This document shows positions 9,171 to 18,885 of a DNA stretch of 64,000 nt, piece by piece. The DNA lies in contig NZ_CP034683.1 of the NCBI RefSeq assembly GCF_003990335.1, forward strand, positions 3,951,501 to 4,015,500, given 5' to 3'. The notes under the pieces were generated by a model that was not told the origin of the DNA, ran no database searches, and saw only the letters and a program-made list of their open reading frames with translations. Made by a program: the position numbers and the translations under genes. Within the stretch, counting starts at the first letter, position 1; every line of letters starts with the position of its first letter. The stretch is from Rheinheimera mangrovi. GTDB taxonomy: Bacteria; Pseudomonadota; Gammaproteobacteria; Enterobacterales; Alteromonadaceae.

Positions 9171-10391
9171 ATGGCCGAAGTAAAACTTAAGCAGCTGGAT
9201 ATCTTCCTGTGGAAAGGCATAAACAGGAGGGGTAAAACCAGCAATGGTGAGATCAGGGCAGGCTCAGTCGCGGAAGCCAAGGCTTTGCTGCGTCAACAAG
9301 GCTTTACTCCTTCTTCAGTGAAGAAAAAAAGCAAACCCATGGCCTTTACTCAGCCTTCGATTAAGTCGTCCGATATTTCCGTCGTCACCCGACAAATAGC
9401 CACTATGCTGGGCGCTGGCGTGCCTTTGGTACAAAGCATTGATCTGATTGCCAGCGGTGCCAGTAACGAAACCTTACGCCAGTTGATGGCTAAAATATCA
9501 ATCAAAGTACAAGGCGGAACGCCTTTATCCGAAGTCCTGAGGGAACACAAAGATCATTTTGATGAGTTGTACTGCGATTTGGTGAAGTCCGGTGAACAGT
9601 CCGGCGCTTTAGACAGAATTTTTGACCGCATAGCCATTTACAAAGAAAAAGCCGAAGCACTGAAATCTAAAATTAAAAAAGCCATGTTTTATCCTATAGC
9701 TGTGGTTGTAGTCGCAGGTATAGTGACCTCTATCTTATTAATTTTTGTGGTACCACAGTTCGCTGAAATTTTTGGCAATATGGGCGCAGAGCTGCCAGCT
9801 TTTACCCTGTTTGTGCTGGGCATTTCGGAGTTTATGCAAGCCTACTGGTATTACGCTCTTGGCGCCATCATCGCCGCCGTATTTGCTATGTCTAAATCTT
9901 ATAAAAACAGCCAGAGCTTTAAAGTAGCAGCCGATCATGCAATTTTAAGACTACCCATTATAGGTATGATTTTAAATAAAGCTGCTGTAGCACGCTACGC
10001 CCGCACTTTATCCACCACCTTTGCCGCTGGTGTGCCTTTGATTGAAGCTTTAGAATCTGCAGCCGGAGCGGCAGGCAACGAGAAATACCGGGCTGCCATT
10101 TTGTCAGTGCGTGAAGAAGTAGCAGCAGGTAATCAAATGCATCTGGCAATGAAAAATACCGCATCTTTTCCTGAGATGGTCAATCAAATGGTAGCAATAG
10201 GCGAAGAGTCAGGTGCGCTGGACAGTATGCTGTCAAAAGTCGCCACTATCTATGAACAGGAAGTGGACGATGCTGTAGATGGTTTAACTGCCTTACTTGA
10301 GCCCTTGATTATGGCGGTGTTAGGTGTCTTAATAGGCGGACTTATTATTGCGATGTATCTTCCGATCTTCCAACTGGGCAGTATTGTGTAA
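9171..10391 (+). CDS. pilC: Type IV pilus inner membrane platform protein PilC
   Basis: PilC is the polytopic platform protein on which PilB acts. Two T2SSF domains (about residues 70-195 and 275-395) each end in hydrophobic segments; MLGAGVPLVQSIDL and TFAAGVPLIEALESAAG are the repeated family blocks, and IGEESGALDSML marks the second. The total of 406 residues is normal for the family. A GAGGAT ribosome binding site precedes the ATG. Its stop codon overlaps the pilD start (TAATG), so translation is probably coupled. Confidence 0.96.
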   Translation: MAEVKLKQLDIFLWKGINRRGKTSNGEIRAGSVAEAKALLRQQGFTPSSVKKKSKPMAFTQPSIKSSDISVVTRQIATMLGAGVPLVQSIDLIASGASNETLRQLMAKISIKVQGGTPLSEVLREHKDHFDELYCDLVKSGEQSGALDRIFDRIAIYKEKAEALKSKIKKAMFYPIAVVVVAGIVTSILLIFVVPQFAEIFGNMGAELPAFTLFVLGISEFMQAYWYYALGAIIAAVFAMSKSYKNSQSFKVAADHAILRLPIIGMILNKAAVARYARTLSTTFAAGVPLIEALESAAGAAGNEKYRAAILSVREEVAAGNQMHLAMKNTASFPEMVNQMVAIGEESGALDSMLSKVATIYEQEVDDAVDGLTALLEPLIMAVLGVLIGGLIIAMYLPIFQLGSIV

Positions 10392-11272
10392 TGGATTTTT
10401 TCTCTCCTCTGGTGCAAGTGTTCGAACAGTCTCTACTTACTTTTTACATCATAGTGACGCTTTTTGGTCTGGCGGTTGGCAGTTTTCTCAATGTGGTGAT
10501 CTACAGATTACCTAAAATGATGGAACTGGCTTGGCAACAGGACTACCAGCAGTACTTTGATCAAAATGCTGAACAAACAAAAACCAGATTTAATCTGGCT
10601 TTGCCACACTCCCATTGCCCTAAGTGTCAGCATCAGCTATCAGCTCTGGACAATATTCCGCTGTTAAGCTGGATAGTGCTGAAAGCCAAATGCCGCTACT
10701 GCAAAGCACCTATCAGTGTACGTTATCCAGCCATAGAAGCTTTTACAGCTTTGTTGTCTTTGCTGGTGGCTATGCATTTTGGTGTAACAGAACAGAGCCT
10801 GATTTATTTAGCTGTGACCTGGTGCCTGATTGCCTTGTCTTTTATCGACATAGACAAAATGCTGTTACCCGATCAAATTACCCAGCCACTGCTTTGGTTT
10901 GCCTTATTGCTCAGCGTCACAGGCTTTACTGTGTCCCCGACCGATTCATTGATAGGCGCTGCCGCAGGTTACTTAAGTTTATGGTCTGTGTTCTGGTTAT
11001 TTAAACTGGTAACCGGCAAAGAAGGTATGGGGTATGGTGATTTTAAACTGCTGGCTATTTTTGGTGCTCTGCTCGGCTGGCAATTATTACCGCTGATTAT
11101 TTTATTATCCTCCGTAGTTGGTGCTGTGTTGGGTTCACTGATGCTGCTGGTTCAGGGCAAAGGCAAAGCTACTCCTATTCCTTTTGGGCCCTATATAGCT
11201 GCAGCAGGTTGGATTGCGATTTTATGGGGCAAGGATATTACTGCCTGGTATCTGGGCACTATGGGTCTTTAG
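10391..11272 (+). CDS. pilD: Prepilin peptidase / N-methyltransferase PilD
   Basis: PilD cleaves prepilin leaders and methylates the new N-terminal residue; it acts in the inner membrane on PilA and on pseudopilins. The N-terminal part carries the four-cysteine zinc site (C76, C79, C101, C104) with NIPLLSWIVLKAKCRYC between. The two catalytic aspartates lie in FIDIDKMLLPD (about residue 153) and GMGYGDFKLLA (D217). About seven hydrophobic segments are seen, with a total of 293 residues. The 1-base overlap with pilC supports a pilBCD operon, and coaE follows 21 bp downstream. Confidence 0.96.
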   Translation: MDFFSPLVQVFEQSLLTFYIIVTLFGLAVGSFLNVVIYRLPKMMELAWQQDYQQYFDQNAEQTKTRFNLALPHSHCPKCQHQLSALDNIPLLSWIVLKAKCRYCKAPISVRYPAIEAFTALLSLLVAMHFGVTEQSLIYLAVTWCLIALSFIDIDKMLLPDQITQPLLWFALLLSVTGFTVSPTDSLIGAAAGYLSLWSVFWLFKLVTGKEGMGYGDFKLLAIFGALLGWQLLPLIILLSSVVGAVLGSLMLLVQGKGKATPIPFGPYIAAAGWIAILWGKDITAWYLGTMGL

Positions 11273-11293
11273 TCAGCACAAGGCAGTTACAAC

Positions 11294-11917
11294 ATGTCTG
11301 GATATATAGTAGGCCTGACTGGCGGTATTGGCAGCGGTAAAACCACTATCGCCAATTTATTTCATGATTTAGGTATACAAAGTGTTGATGCCGATCTGGT
11401 TGCGCGTGAAGTAGTGATGCCGGGAGAACCCGCTTTGGCAGCCATAGTGCAGCACTTTGGCGCTGGCATTTTGCAGCAAGACGGCCAACTGGACCGCGCA
11501 GTATTGCGAGCCAAAATCTTTGCTGATGAAACAGAAAAACAATGGCTCAATCAATTATTGCATCCGCTGATCCGCCAACGTCTGTTGCAGCAGTTACAGC
11601 AATGCACATCAAGCTATGCGTTGTTGATTGCCCCTTTGTTGCTGGAAAATAAGCTGCAAACTTATACAGACAGAGTGCTGGTTGTCGACGTGCCAGAAGA
11701 GCTACAGCTCTGTCGCACAGTGCAACGAGATCAAGTGCCAGCAGAACAAGTACAAAACATTCTGCAAAGCCAGATAGCCCGACCGGAGCGCTTGCGTCTG
11801 GCAGATGACGTGCTGCTTAATACAGTGCCGGTATTTGCGCTTCAACCACAAATACAGCAGCTACATAGTCGTTATCAGCAGTTTGCCAAGGAAAAACTAG
11901 CAAAAAGCTCTACTTAG
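11294..11917 (+). CDS. coaE: Dephospho-CoA kinase
   Basis: CoaE phosphorylates dephospho-CoA in the last step of coenzyme A synthesis. The P-loop GGIGSGKTT lies at residues 10-18, followed by VDADLVAREV and the lid region around LHPLIRQRL. The total length of 207 residues is normal (E. coli 206). It follows pilD closely on the same strand and precedes zapD and yacG, the same order as the E. coli coaE-zapD-yacG cluster. Confidence 0.95.
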   Translation: MSGYIVGLTGGIGSGKTTIANLFHDLGIQSVDADLVAREVVMPGEPALAAIVQHFGAGILQQDGQLDRAVLRAKIFADETEKQWLNQLLHPLIRQRLLQQLQQCTSSYALLIAPLLLENKLQTYTDRVLVVDVPEELQLCRTVQRDQVPAEQVQNILQSQIARPERLRLADDVLLNTVPVFALQPQIQQLHSRYQQFAKEKLAKSST

Positions 11918-11955
11918 GTTTATGGTAATGAACATTGTTAACAAATGTTTCAGAT

Positions 11956-12702
11956 ATGACTTCAATCATCTACGAACATCCGCTGAACGAAAAAGTACGC
12001 ACCTATCTGCGGGTTGAGTACTTATTTCAGCAGGTCACTAAGTTGCTGCCACTGGAAACAGAATGGCAACAGCAGGGCTTTTTTACCTCATTGTTTTCGT
12101 TGATTGAAGTATTGGAACGCAATGATGTGCGGCCAGATCTGATCAAAGATGTGGAACGCTGCGAATCTGCTTTAGTGAACTGGTCGCGTCACCCTTCCAT
12201 TTCAGATGAGATGCTGCAAAGCATGTTACAAAAAGCGGTGCGCCTGCAAAGTGAATTATTGCGTTGCGGAAAATTTGCCAATAGCTTAAAAGAAGATAAA
12301 TTCCTTTCCCCGCTGCGCCAACGTTTTTTTATTCCAGGTGGCACCTGCTATTTTGATTTACCTCAGCTGCAATACTGGTTTTCTCAACCTCTGGCTCAAC
12401 GTAAAAAAGCAGCACAAGATTGGCTAGACCAATTGTCGCTGGTTGAAACTGCTATTTCTTATGTGCTGACCTTTATTCGAGAGCGCGGCCAATTTCAGCC
12501 ATTAGTCGCAGAAAATGGTTTTTTCCAAAGTAATACCGAGCAGTTTGAATTACTGCGCATTGAGTACTCAATGGAATACCAGAGTTATCCTACTATTAGC
12601 GGTAACAGATACCGTTATGCCATACGTTTTATGCAGCTCTGCGACAGCTTAGGCCGCACCACAATGGATAAAGCTATTCCTTTTAAATTGGCTTGTTGTT
12701 AG
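11956..12702 (+). CDS. zapD: Cell division protein ZapD
   Basis: ZapD is a cytoplasmic FtsZ-binding protein that cross-links protofilaments and stabilises the Z ring. The ATG at 11956 gives 248 residues (247 in E. coli) and the family start MTSIIYEHPLNEKVRTYLR; a TTG at 11935 would add seven residues without support. Conserved blocks include FFTSLFSLIEVLERNDVRPDLIKDVER, FFIPGGTCYFDLPQLQYW and the C-terminal YRYAIRFMQL. It sits between coaE and yacG and is followed by a palindromic repeat at 12720. Confidence 0.94.
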   Translation: MTSIIYEHPLNEKVRTYLRVEYLFQQVTKLLPLETEWQQQGFFTSLFSLIEVLERNDVRPDLIKDVERCESALVNWSRHPSISDEMLQSMLQKAVRLQSELLRCGKFANSLKEDKFLSPLRQRFFIPGGTCYFDLPQLQYWFSQPLAQRKKAAQDWLDQLSLVETAISYVLTFIRERGQFQPLVAENGFFQSNTEQFELLRIEYSMEYQSYPTISGNRYRYAIRFMQLCDSLGRTTMDKAIPFKLACC

Positions 12703-12719
12703 ATTGTATTAACTGCCTG

Positions 12720-12747
12720 ACGGGCGGGGATAAACCACCGCCCCTAC
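12720..12747 (-). repeat. Dispersed palindrome, copy 1
   Basis: Reads ACGGGCGGGGATAAACCACCGCCCCTAC in pieces: an ACGGGCGGGG arm, a short loop and a CCGCCCCTAC arm. It is the same family as the copies at 13061, 17760, 40985 and 41165, here in the reverse orientation (ACGGGCG first on the plus strand). It lies 17 bp after the zapD stop. Confidence 0.75.
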
Positions 12748-12819
12748 TATTTTCTCGCCTGAAATCCACAGTCTGCGGTACACTAGCGCACTTTTGAGTT
12801 TGCTTCCGGAGTACGCCTT

Positions 12820-13050
12820 ATGGCCACTATCGTCAAATGCCCGACCTGCCAGAAAGAAGTCGTCTGGGGTCCAGAATCCGCTTTCCGGCCTTTTTGTTCT
12901 GACCGTTGCCGTTTAATAGATTTAGGCGCCTGGGCCAATGAAGAACACAAAATACCGGATAAAGGCCGTGCCGATTTGCCGCTCTCTGAGCAGCAATTAG
13001 AACAGTTAGAAAATGAGTTATTGGAACAAGATAACGAGTTTTTTAAATAA
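12820..13050 (+). CDS. yacG: DNA gyrase inhibitor YacG (zinc protein)
   Basis: YacG is a small zinc protein that binds GyrB and inhibits gyrase in E. coli. The 76 residues start with [16 protein letters not shown] and then [25 protein letters not shown], giving the four cysteines of the zinc site. An acidic C-terminal tail follows, rich in Leu, Glu and Gln. It closes the coaE-zapD-yacG group. A palindromic repeat follows at 13061 between yacG and the convergent mutT. Confidence 0.93.
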   Translation: MATIVKCPTCQKEVVWGPESAFRPFCSDRCRLIDLGAWANEEHKIPDKGRADLPLSEQQLEQLENELLEQDNEFFK

Positions 13051-13060
13051 ATTTTGTACT

Positions 13061-13088
13061 GTAGGGGCGACCTTTATGGTCGCCCGTC
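13061..13088 (+). repeat. Dispersed palindrome, copy 2
   Basis: A GTAGGGGCGACC arm, TTTAT loop and GGTCGCCCGTC arm form a near-perfect hairpin between the convergent genes yacG and mutT, 10 bp after the yacG stop. It may also act as a bidirectional transcription barrier. Confidence 0.75.
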
Positions 13089-13117
13089 TACCCGTTCAAA
13101 CCGATCCCAAATGACCA

Positions 13118-13522
13118 TTAAGGCCGCCCGAATTCGGTCAATAACTTATCCAAAATAGGCTGATTGGCATCAGGGAACTGATACTGATGAAGCTCAGATA
13201 AAGGCACCCAGCGCACTGGCTGGCCTTCCAGACCTTTTGCTTCACCTTTAAACTCTTGCACCAGATGAATATCCAGCAACACTGTTTTTTCTGGGTACGC
13301 ATACTGCAATTCAAACCAGGCAGTGGAGCCGGCAATATCCAGATCCACTTCCTCTTTCAGTTCACGGGCCAACGCTTGCGCTGTGGTTTCACCAGCTTCC
13401 ACTTTGCCACCAGGAAACTCCCAGCGACCGCCCTGGTGCAATTTATCAGGACGCAAAGCTAACAACACTTCTTTGTCCTTTAAAATTACACCTACGGCGA
13501 CGTGAACTACTTTGACAGTCAT
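13118..13522 (-). CDS. mutT: 8-oxo-dGTP diphosphatase MutT (Nudix)
   Basis: MutT hydrolyses 8-oxo-dGTP to the monophosphate and prevents A:T to C:G transversions. The Nudix box is GGKVEAGETTAQALARELKEE at about residues 38-58, with the REXXEE core as RELKEE, and the preceding RWEFPGG block is typical. Length is 134 residues (E. coli 129). The gene starts three bases after the secA stop on the same strand, the same secA-mutT order as in E. coli, so it is probably the last gene of a secA transcript. Confidence 0.93.
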   Translation of the reverse strand: MTVKVVHVAVGVILKDKEVLLALRPDKLHQGGRWEFPGGKVEAGETTAQALARELKEEVDLDIAGSTAWFELQYAYPEKTVLLDIHLVQEFKGEAKGLEGQPVRWVPLSELHQYQFPDANQPILDKLLTEFGRP

Positions 13523-13525
13523 CAG

Positions 13526-16240
13526 TTAAACCAGCTTACCGTGACACTGTTTGTATTTTTTACCAGAACCACAAGGACAAGCGTCGTTACGACCTATCTT
13601 TTCCGCATCACGAAACACCGGAGCAGGGCTGCTTTGTGGAACCTCAGTAGCGACCTGCTCCATTTCTTCGTGCTGATACTGCATTTCTGTGCTTTCAGCT
13701 TTACGACGTTGATCTTCTACTGCATCCACATCTTCAGCGGCACGGATTTGCACCCGTGATAACACACCGACTACGTCCAGTTTCAGGTTGTCCAGCATGG
13801 TAGAGAACAACTCAAAAGCTTCACGCTTGTATTCTTGCTTCGGGTTCTTCTGCGCATAACCACGCAGGTTAATGCCCTGACGCAAGTGGTCCATCGCCGC
13901 CAGATGCTCTTTCCAGTGCGTGTCCAAGCTTTGCAGCATCACTGATTTTTCAAACTGACGCAGCACTGAAGGGCCAACCATATGCTCTTTCAGCTCATAG
14001 GATTTATCGACCACTTCGTGGATTTGCTCACGCAGTTTTTCTTCAAATAGCTTCTTATCGTCTGCTAACCATTTAGCGATAGGCATATCTATGGCGAAAT
14101 CAGCGCGGAAACGGGCTTCTAAGCCTGGAATATCCCACATCTCGTCCAGAGACTGAGGCGGAATATATTGGTCCAGTACAGAGGCAACGACGTCGTGACG
14201 GATAGCTTTGATGGTTTCAGAGATATCGGCAGCATCCATCAGCTCATTACGCTGTTCGTACACCACTTTACGCTGATCGTTCGCTACGTCATCGAATTCC
14301 AGTAATTGCTTACGGATATCAAAGTTACGGGCTTCTACTTTACGTTGAGCGTTTTCAATAGCACGGCTGACCCATGGGTGTTCAATAGCTTCACCTGGTT
14401 CCATACCCAGTTTACGCATCATGCCGGCCATACGGTCTGAGGCAAAAATACGCATCAAGGCATCGTCTAACGATAAGTAGAAACGTGAAGAACCTGGGTC
14501 ACCCTGACGACCTGAACGGCCACGTAACTGGTTGTCGATACGGCGCGATTCATGGCGTTCAGTACCAATGATATGTAAACCACCAGATTCGATGACTGCA
14601 TCATGACGTTTTTGCCATTCGGCTTTTACCTGAGCAATTTGCTCTGCACTGGCATCCGCGCCTAATGTGGCCAATTCAGCCTGCAAGTTACCACCCAACA
14701 CTATATCTGTACCACGACCGGCCATATTGGTCGCAATGGTCACAGTACCAGGCTGACCAGCCTGAGCAATAATTTGTGCTTCGTTGGCGTGGAACTTAGC
14801 GTTTAATACCTGATGCGGAATTTTAGCGTCGAGTAGCAATTTTGACAGATACTCAGAACTCTCAATTGAAGCTGTACCGACCAGAATAGGACGCTTCAGT
14901 GCTCGGTTCTCTTCAATGTCTTTGATAATGGCCTGATACTTTTCTTCCACTGTCAGATAGACCAAATCGGCCATATCTTTACGCACCATAGGTCTGTTGG
15001 TTGGAACTACTATAGTTTCAAGGCCATAAATAGACTGGAATTCAAAAGCTTCAGTGTCCGCTGTACCTGTCATACCAGCCAGTTTGTCGTATAAACGGAA
15101 CAGGTTCTGGAAAGTGATAGATGCTAAAGTCTGGTTTTCATGGTTAATATGCACACCTTCTTTGGCTTCAATAGCCTGGTGCAAGCCTTCAGACCAACGA
15201 CGGCCTTCCATAGTACGGCCAGTATGCTCATCAACAATAACTATTTCGTTATCTTTGATCACATAGTCCACGTCTTTCTTAAACAGGTTGTGCGCGCGTA
15301 AAGCAGCATAGGTATGGTGCAACAGAGTAATGTTGGCCGCAGAGAATAAAGAATCGCCCGGTTGGATTAAGCCCAGCTCCTGTAGAATTTCTTCGACACG
15401 GATTTGACCGAGCTCCGTCAGATAAATTTGTTTGGCTTTTTCGTCAATGGTGAAGTGACCATCGCCCATAGCGCCTTCTTCATCTTCTTTTTCCTGCTTA
15501 ACAAGCTGAGGCACTACAGTGTTAATCACACGGTACAGCTCAGAGCTATCTTCAGCCTGGCCAGAAATAATCAGCGGCGTGCGGGCTTCGTCTATTAAAA
15601 TAGAATCCACTTCATCGATAATGGCGTAGGCCAAATGGCGCTGCACCCGTTCAATAGCGGAGAAAGCCATATTATCGCGCAGGTAATCAAAGCCAAATTC
15701 GTTGTTAGTACCGTAGGTAATATCAGCGTTATAAGCAGCTTGTTTGTCCAGGTGTCCCATGCCAGGCACGTTAACACCGACAGTTAAGCCTAAGAAATCA
15801 AATAAAGGCGCGTTGGTTTCAGCATCACGACGGGCTAAGTAATCGTTGACAGTAATGACGTGCACAGACTGGCCACTTAAAGCATTTAAGTAAGCCGGCA
15901 AGGTTGCGGTTAAAGTTTTACCTTCACCCGTACGCATCTCAGAAATTTTGCCCTGATGCAGCACAATACCGCCGATCAACTGTACATCAAAATGGCGCAT
16001 CTTGAAGATACGTTTACTGGCTTCACGCACTGTAGCAAAAGCTTCTGGTAATAAATCATCCAGCGTAGCGCCATCTGCAAAGCGTTGTTTAAATTCCGCC
16101 GTTTTTAATTTGAGTTGTTCGTCAGACAGGTCAACAAAAGAAGCTTCCAGACTATTAATCAGATCAACCGTTTTTTTCAATTTTTTTAAGTAACGATCAT
16201 TACGGCTACCAATTAATTTGGCGAAAAATTTTCCAAACAT
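13526..16240 (-). CDS. secA: Preprotein translocase ATPase SecA
   Basis: SecA drives post-translational export through SecYEG. The 904-residue protein has NBD1 with Walker [10 protein letters not shown] (about residue 102) and DEVDS Walker B, the preprotein cross-linking domain, NBD2 with [10 protein letters not shown] and [18 protein letters not shown], the helical scaffold and wing domains, and a C-terminal zinc SEC-C motif [14 protein letters not shown]. All family landmarks are present and the length matches E. coli (901). No secM-like arrest gene is seen upstream; an M23 peptidase occupies that place instead. Confidence 0.98.
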   Translation of the reverse strand: MFGKFFAKLIGSRNDRYLKKLKKTVDLINSLEASFVDLSDEQLKLKTAEFKQRFADGATLDDLLPEAFATVREASKRIFKMRHFDVQLIGGIVLHQGKISEMRTGEGKTLTATLPAYLNALSGQSVHVITVNDYLARRDAETNAPLFDFLGLTVGVNVPGMGHLDKQAAYNADITYGTNNEFGFDYLRDNMAFSAIERVQRHLAYAIIDEVDSILIDEARTPLIISGQAEDSSELYRVINTVVPQLVKQEKEDEEGAMGDGHFTIDEKAKQIYLTELGQIRVEEILQELGLIQPGDSLFSAANITLLHHTYAALRAHNLFKKDVDYVIKDNEIVIVDEHTGRTMEGRRWSEGLHQAIEAKEGVHINHENQTLASITFQNLFRLYDKLAGMTGTADTEAFEFQSIYGLETIVVPTNRPMVRKDMADLVYLTVEEKYQAIIKDIEENRALKRPILVGTASIESSEYLSKLLLDAKIPHQVLNAKFHANEAQIIAQAGQPGTVTIATNMAGRGTDIVLGGNLQAELATLGADASAEQIAQVKAEWQKRHDAVIESGGLHIIGTERHESRRIDNQLRGRSGRQGDPGSSRFYLSLDDALMRIFASDRMAGMMRKLGMEPGEAIEHPWVSRAIENAQRKVEARNFDIRKQLLEFDDVANDQRKVVYEQRNELMDAADISETIKAIRHDVVASVLDQYIPPQSLDEMWDIPGLEARFRADFAIDMPIAKWLADDKKLFEEKLREQIHEVVDKSYELKEHMVGPSVLRQFEKSVMLQSLDTHWKEHLAAMDHLRQGINLRGYAQKNPKQEYKREAFELFSTMLDNLKLDVVGVLSRVQIRAAEDVDAVEDQRRKAESTEMQYQHEEMEQVATEVPQSSPAPVFRDAEKIGRNDACPCGSGKKYKQCHGKLV

Positions 16241-16342
16241 TTTATAAATACCACTTCTTGGTTGAGACTCAATCCGAGTCCGGCCTGAGCCTTATTTTAT
16301 CCGGCTGACCTGAAGCTCTGGCCTCAGTTCAGCCGCTATATA

Positions 16343-17257
16343 TTATTGGATACGGCGATTAACAAACATCATAGGGTCAATTTGTTGACCATTTTTCAGC
16401 ACTTCGTAATGTACATGTGGGCCTGTGGAACGGCCTGTGCTGCCCATAATGGCAACTTCCTGGCCTTTGGTCACCATCTGTCCAACCTGAACAGTGGTTG
16501 CCTGAGCATGGGCATAACGGGTGCGATACCCATCACTATGCTCAATTTCAACCATTTTACCGTAGCCAAAACGTTCTCCAGCCCAGGTTACAATACCACC
16601 TGCTGTAGCAAAAATAGAATCGCCTTCTTTACCTGCAAAATCTACCCCACGGTGCACTGCGGGTTCACCACTAAAGGGGTCACTGCGCACCCCAAAACTC
16701 GACGACAAGTAACCACTTAATACAGGACGGCCGGATAACTGGACGCTTTTTCCTATATGGTGATTCAGGTCCAGAGATTCAAGCATGGCAAAGCGGGTTT
16801 GCTCTGATTGCAGGTTTTGCTCCAGCTCGTTGAGTTGTAACAACACCGCATTCAGCTCAGCCAGACTAATTTCAGTAGGCGTTTGCGAAGGGCCGCCCAT
16901 AGCAGGGGCCTCATGCAGATTAAATTCTTCAGTCGATAAATTAGCAGCGTCAATTAAGCGCTCACCCACCATATTCAGTCGGTTGACTTGTGCCTGCAGC
17001 GTGGCGACTTTGGAGGTTAACGCAGCTAGCTGGTTTTCAGCGCGGCGGCGAATATCAGCAATTTCTTCTGTTTCTGCAGCACGACTTAACTGCACTTTTT
17101 CAAGTTCAGCATTACCTTGCTGAAACAGATTAGCAAAAGCGGCTCCTGCACCAGACGCAATACAAAACAGTAAGACGGCCGTGACTGTCAGTTGCGATGG
17201 CGTACTGCCAAAGCTGAAGTGGCGATGTCGGCCACGATAGAAAACTGTTACACTCAT
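16343..17257 (-). CDS. M23 family (LytM-type) metallopeptidase, membrane-anchored
   Basis: A 304-residue protein with one N-terminal membrane segment (about residues 22-45), a coiled-coil stretch (about 50-160) and a C-terminal LytM domain (about 195-295). The zinc motif HRGVDFAG, the HSDGYRTRYAHA block and the final GPHVHYEV retain the HxxxD and HxH ligands, so it looks catalytically competent. Such proteins cut peptide cross-links of peptidoglycan. It lies in the secM position between the dciA-like gene (divergent) and secA. Regulation of envelope growth is likely but the exact substrate is not visible. Confidence 0.9.
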   Translation of the reverse strand: MSVTVFYRGRHRHFSFGSTPSQLTVTAVLLFCIASGAGAAFANLFQQGNAELEKVQLSRAAETEEIADIRRRAENQLAALTSKVATLQAQVNRLNMVGERLIDAANLSTEEFNLHEAPAMGGPSQTPTEISLAELNAVLLQLNELEQNLQSEQTRFAMLESLDLNHHIGKSVQLSGRPVLSGYLSSSFGVRSDPFSGEPAVHRGVDFAGKEGDSIFATAGGIVTWAGERFGYGKMVEIEHSDGYRTRYAHAQATTVQVGQMVTKGQEVAIMGSTGRSTGPHVHYEVLKNGQQIDPMMFVNRRIQ

Positions 17258-17286
17258 GCAACCTCAGTATAAATTCATAAGTTAAG

Positions 17287-17763
17287 ATGGCGCGCTATTC
17301 TCAGAAACCAGTGGATCTAAGTCAGTTGCTGCAACAAAGCTCTTTGTTGTCGACCATGCAGCACGCCGATCTGTTGCGCCAACTTAATACCGAATTAGCG
17401 CAGTTTCTGCAACTGGATCCATCCGGTTTTTGCAAAATTAGTACCATAAAAGCTGGTCGCTTAGTTATTTTATGCCAATCACCCGCCTGGGCGACCCGGC
17501 TGAAAATGCAAAGAGAGGCCATTCTAGACAATTTTCGCCAGAAAATCTTGCCGGATTTGGCAGGAATCGACATTGAGGTGTCGCCTAATACCCAGCTGCA
17601 ATATGTCAAAGCGGAAGAAATCAAAACTGACGGACCTAAAATCTCTGAACAAGCGGCGGTGTATTTACTGGCTTTAGCACAAAACAGTGAAGGTGAGTTA
17701 AAGCAGAAACTACAAAGGTTGGCAGGGTTAGCCCAAAAAAACTCAACGCCGACATCTGAGTAG
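17287..17763 (+). CDS. DUF721 / DciA-like protein
   Basis: The 158-residue protein has an N-terminal DUF721 (DciA) domain, with HADLLRQLNTELAQFL and the block RLVILCQSPAWATRLKMQREAIL, followed by a less conserved tail. DciA is the ancestral loader of the DnaB helicase in bacteria that lack DnaC, so a role in helicase loading is possible; this is family knowledge, not something the sequence alone proves. It is divergent from the M23 gene. The TAG stop codon is formed by the first bases of a palindromic repeat (17760-17788). Confidence 0.8.
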   Translation: MARYSQKPVDLSQLLQQSSLLSTMQHADLLRQLNTELAQFLQLDPSGFCKISTIKAGRLVILCQSPAWATRLKMQREAILDNFRQKILPDLAGIDIEVSPNTQLQYVKAEEIKTDGPKISEQAAVYLLALAQNSEGELKQKLQRLAGLAQKNSTPTSE

Positions 17764-17788
17764 GGGCGTGGGCTTGTCCCCGCCCGTC
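17760..17788 (+). repeat. Dispersed palindrome, copy 3, supplies a stop codon
   Basis: A GTAGGGGCGTGGGC arm, a TTGT loop region and a CCCCGCCCGTC arm. It is the reverse complement of the copy at 40985 with one base changed and one extra C in the loop-proximal run. The second to fourth bases form the TAG stop of the dciA-like gene. Confidence 0.75.
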
Positions 17789-17859
17789 TCAAATTTCAAA
17801 CCAATGCCGTTGACGTGCGGCACGCAGTAAACAAAGCTGCAGCTTCAAGTACGACTGAT

Positions 17860-18771
17860 TTAAGCAAGTTGTGGTGCCAAGTATGATATCGGCATTTGCG
17901 CTTCTTTATCGAAGCTGACAAATTCCCAGTTCGCCTGTTCAGCAAGTACTGCAGACAATAACTGATTATTTAAAGCGTGACCCGTTTTATAAGAACGGAA
18001 CTCGCCCAGAATGCTGTAACCGGCCATATATAAATCACCGATTGCATCCAGAATTTTGTGTTTGATAAATTCGTCTTCGTAACGCAGACCATCCTGGTTT
18101 AACACCCGGAACTCATCCAGCACGACGGCGTTATCAAAACTGCCGCCTAATGCCAGATTATTGGCGCGTAAATACTCAATGTCCTGCAGGAAACCAAAAG
18201 TACGGGCGCGGCTGATGTCTTTAATAAAAGACGAAGCGGAGAAGTCGAGCTTCATGCGCTGTTTGGTTTCAGAAATCACAGGGTGATCGAAGTCGATGGC
18301 AAAATCCATACGGAAACCGTGGTGTGGCACAAACTCAGCCCACTTGTCACCGTCTTCAACCCGTACTTTTTGCTTAATGCGGATAAACTTTTTGGCTTTT
18401 TTCTGTTCGCTGATACCGGCTTCCAGTAACAGATAAACAAAAGGGTTGGCACTGCCATCCATAATAGGAATTTCAGCAGAGTCGACTTCGATAAACAAGT
18501 TATCTATACCTAATCCAGCCACTGCAGCCATTAAATGCTCAGTGGTGGACAGGCGTACGCCTTCGTCGTTGATCAAACACGTACACATCACAGTGTCGCC
18601 CACTAATTCAGGGGTGACTTTAAAATCAACGATCGGGTTCAGATCGACACGCCGGAATACAATACCGGTATTATCAGGAGCAGGCCGGAGAGTAAGCGTA
18701 ACCTTTTCTCCCTTGTGTAAACCTACCCCGATCGAGCTGATTGATTTTGTAATGGTACGTTGTTTAATCAT
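17860..18771 (-). CDS. lpxC: UDP-3-O-acyl-N-acetylglucosamine deacetylase
   Basis: LpxC is the zinc deacetylase that commits UDP-GlcNAc to lipid A synthesis. The 303-residue protein shows the zinc ligands H79 (STTEHLMAA) and the [14 protein letters not shown] block with the second His and Asp, and begins [24 protein letters not shown]. Length is the same as in E. coli (305). It is the last gene of the division cluster, 103 bp downstream of ftsZ, a spacing that allows its own promoter. It is expected to be controlled mainly by FtsH-dependent proteolysis. Confidence 0.97.
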   Translation of the reverse strand: MIKQRTITKSISSIGVGLHKGEKVTLTLRPAPDNTGIVFRRVDLNPIVDFKVTPELVGDTVMCTCLINDEGVRLSTTEHLMAAVAGLGIDNLFIEVDSAEIPIMDGSANPFVYLLLEAGISEQKKAKKFIRIKQKVRVEDGDKWAEFVPHHGFRMDFAIDFDHPVISETKQRMKLDFSASSFIKDISRARTFGFLQDIEYLRANNLALGGSFDNAVVLDEFRVLNQDGLRYEDEFIKHKILDAIGDLYMAGYSILGEFRSYKTGHALNNQLLSAVLAEQANWEFVSFDKEAQMPISYLAPQLA

Positions 18772-18860
18772 ATTTTTTCCTGTTCAAATATTGAACAAAT
18801 CCAAAATGGCGGCGAAGCATAACACAGCTGACCAGCTATGCCAACCTTTGAGCCTTTTGT

Positions 18861-18885
18861 AAGCTGACTAAAAATTAGTCAGCTT
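18861..18885. repeat. Inverted repeat overlapping the ftsZ stop codon
   Basis: A perfect 11-bp inverted repeat (AAGCTGACTAA / TTAGTCAGCTT) with a 3-base loop covers the last codons and stop of ftsZ. No T-run follows on the minus strand, so it is more likely an mRNA 3' hairpin or processing site than a strong terminator. Confidence 0.5.

Noticed and set aside
15404..15598. Possible small secM-like arrest gene near secA
   Set aside because: The frame is inside secA on the opposite strand; no arrest-type peptide is seen in the 16241-16342 gap upstream of secA.
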